From Clostridia bacterium (GTDB taxonomy: Bacteria > Bacillota > Clostridia > Christensenellales > Aristaeellaceae): a DNA stretch of 6,180 nt. Shown one piece after another: positions 5,237 through 6,180 of this stretch. The translations under genes were made by a program, and so were the position numbers. How positions within the stretch are numbered: position 1 is the first letter of the stretch; the number at the start of each line of letters is the position of its first letter. The notes under the pieces are model-generated. The model did not search any database, was not told the origin of the DNA, and saw only the letters and a list, made by a program, of their open reading frames with translations. Location of the stretch: positions 1 through 6,180 of the forward strand of contig CAAEUQ010000172.1 of NCBI GenBank assembly GCA_900759005.1, given 5' to 3'.

Positions 5237-5995
5237 ATGGAGCAGGCGATGCCCAAATCCGGCCGGCATTCCGGCTGGAGCGAACAGGAAAATCAGATGC
5301 TATGGGAAACGGCGGACGAGGCGCAGCAGCAGGGTCTTCCGCTGAAAGCCGTGTTTGAGCAAATTGCCGAGCAGACCGGCCGCCGTCCCAACAGCATACG
5401 GAATTATTATTACGCGCAGGTTCGCCAGAGGGAGGATGCGGAGCGGCATCCGGCGCGATTCGTGCCGTTTACGCAGGAAGAGGTCGATTGGCTGATGGAA
5501 CAGGTGCTGATCGCGCGCGCCGCGGGGCAAAGTGTGCGCTCGTGCCTGCAAAAGCTGTCCGGCGGCGACCACAGTCTGATGCTGCGGTATCAGAATAAAT
5601 ATCGCGCGGTCATCAAGGGCAGACCGGAATACGTCCATGCGCTGGTGGCAAAACTCAACGATCAGGGCGTTGAATGCGATACGCCGACGGTCAACCATCG
5701 CACGCGCGTCGATGTAAACGCCTCGTGCGAGAAACTGTTTCAGGAAGCGCAGCGCTCGGGAGAACCGGAGCTCGTCCGCGCGTGTGAAACGCTCGTCCGC
5801 TGCCTGCGCGACCGCAGAGAACCGGAAACGGAACTGAAAAACGCCGCCGAAGCGCTGATCGAACCCATCAAAGCCTTCGTCGCCAGCCCGAGGGACGAGA
5901 GAATCGAAACCCTCGACGCATTCTGCGGAGAACTGATCGAAAAGGTGGGCGTATTGGAAAGCAGACTGCCGATCAGCAGCGGGAGAAGCCAATAA
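5237..5995 (+). CDS. RsfA-like regulator with two Myb/SANT-like repeats
   Basis: A 252-residue probable DNA-binding protein. The N-terminal repeat (about 11-63) has GWSEQENQMLWETADEA, then a helix and GRRPNSIRNYYY, the pattern of Myb/SANT-like domains and of the RsfA-type regulators of Bacillus and Clostridia. A second, more degenerate repeat follows (about 76-124: PFTQEEVDWLMEQV, then SLMLRYQNKYR). Residues 160-245 are helical and charged and may mediate assembly. In B. subtilis, RsfA modulates forespore sigma-F genes; a sporulation role here is only an inference. The ATG at 5237 has GGAGGG six bases upstream. No clear sigma-A promoter lies directly ahead. A short upstream frame crossing 5050-5358 is not a gene. 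A hairpin follows the stop. Confidence 0.72.
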   Translation: MEQAMPKSGRHSGWSEQENQMLWETADEAQQQGLPLKAVFEQIAEQTGRRPNSIRNYYYAQVRQREDAERHPARFVPFTQEEVDWLMEQVLIARAAGQSVRSCLQKLSGGDHSLMLRYQNKYRAVIKGRPEYVHALVAKLNDQGVECDTPTVNHRTRVDVNASCEKLFQEAQRSGEPELVRACETLVRCLRDRREPETELKNAAEALIEPIKAFVASPRDERIETLDAFCGELIEKVGVLESRLPISSGRSQ

Positions 5996-6001
5996 AAGAA
6001 C

Positions 6002-6037
6002 CGCGCATCGAGAACCAACCCTCGATGCGCGATTTCT
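6002..6037 (+). terminator. Terminator-like hairpin after the Myb-like gene
   Basis: CGCGCATCGAG (6002-6012) and CTCGATGCGCG (6021-6031) form a perfect 11-bp stem with an 8-base loop, six bases after the stop codon. ATTTCTAT follows, a weak T tract. On the - strand the hairpin is followed by TTCTTTTATT, so it could end transcripts from both sides. Confidence 0.65.
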
Positions 6038-6142
6038 ATAGAAGAAAGCAAATCCGTTCAACAAAACTTAATTGACGAAAAAACGATCGTCCTCAACTAC
6101 CCATTCCACAAATAAGCGAGCGCATAAAGCCCCCCAAAAACC

Positions 6143-6180
6143 AAACAAAGCGAATCGAGTCGCTTCCCGACTCGATTCGC
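6143..6180 (-). repeat. Perfect GGAAG-loop hairpin at the right edge (family member 4)
   Basis: GCGAATCGAGTCG (6150-6162) and its complement (6168-6180) form a perfect 13-bp stem; read on the - strand the loop is GGAAG. The following - strand sequence is T-rich (TTTGTTTGGTTTTTGG, then GGGG). Positions 6143-6167 match 300-324 in inverted orientation over 25 bases without mismatch. The stem runs to the last base of the window and may be longer. As placed, it could terminate a leftward gene lying beyond the right edge. Confidence 0.8.

Noticed and set aside
5300..6064. 254-codon open frame on the - strand
   Set aside because: Antisense to the Myb-like gene, which has a strong ribosome site and recognisable repeats.
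6072..6100. Promoter with TTGACG as -35 box
   Set aside because: Seventeen bases downstream there is only AACTAC, far from TATAAT, and no gene follows within the window.

Overview
The window looks like a chromosomal stretch from a fairly G+C-rich Clostridia-type Firmicute. The grounds are a DnaD/DnaB-type primosome protein encoded with a DnaC/DnaI-type helicase loader, strong GGAGG ribosome binding sites, consensus sigma-A promoters, a VanZ-family membrane protein and an RsfA-like Myb-type regulator. I see no phage, transposon, CRISPR, tRNA or rRNA.

Layout. (1) 1-442 has no credible gene. It holds direct repeats, a family of strong hairpins and a rho-independent terminator that reads rightward. 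(2) 443-4440 is a leftward gene cluster. In transcription order it holds a DnaD-like primosome protein with three repeats (start 4440), a TIGR04076-like small protein split by a frameshift (2981 to 2596), a nucleoside deaminase (2575-2111), the DnaC/DnaI-like helicase loader (2072-1098) and a YbaK/ProX-type trans-editing prolyl-tRNA deacylase (958-443). The first four genes are closely spaced; the last follows a 139-base gap. (3) 4441-4561 is a compact divergent promoter region with one good sigma-A-type promoter per strand. (4) 4562-5053 is a rightward VanZ-family gene. (5) 5054-5236 is a spacer with a perfect 7-7-7 dyad. (6) 5237-5995 encodes a protein with two Myb/SANT-like repeats, followed by a hairpin. 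(7) 6038-6180 is non-coding and ends in a perfect hairpin that matches, in inverted orientation, a repeat near the left end.

How the genes relate. The DnaD-like protein and the helicase loader are expected to act together in loading the replicative helicase. The two genes usually sit side by side in Clostridia, but here two unrelated genes (TIGR04076 and the deaminase) lie between them. The tRNA-editing gene is housekeeping. The VanZ and Myb-like genes form a separate rightward group with no clear functional link to the cluster.

Most unusual points: the split TIGR04076 gene with an ATGA junction; the GGAAG-loop hairpin family and its paired direct repeats flanking the locus; the triplicated DnaD-type repeat; and the dyad ahead of the Myb-like regulator. 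I did not find a convincing new multi-gene system. The repeat family is the best candidate for something undescribed.
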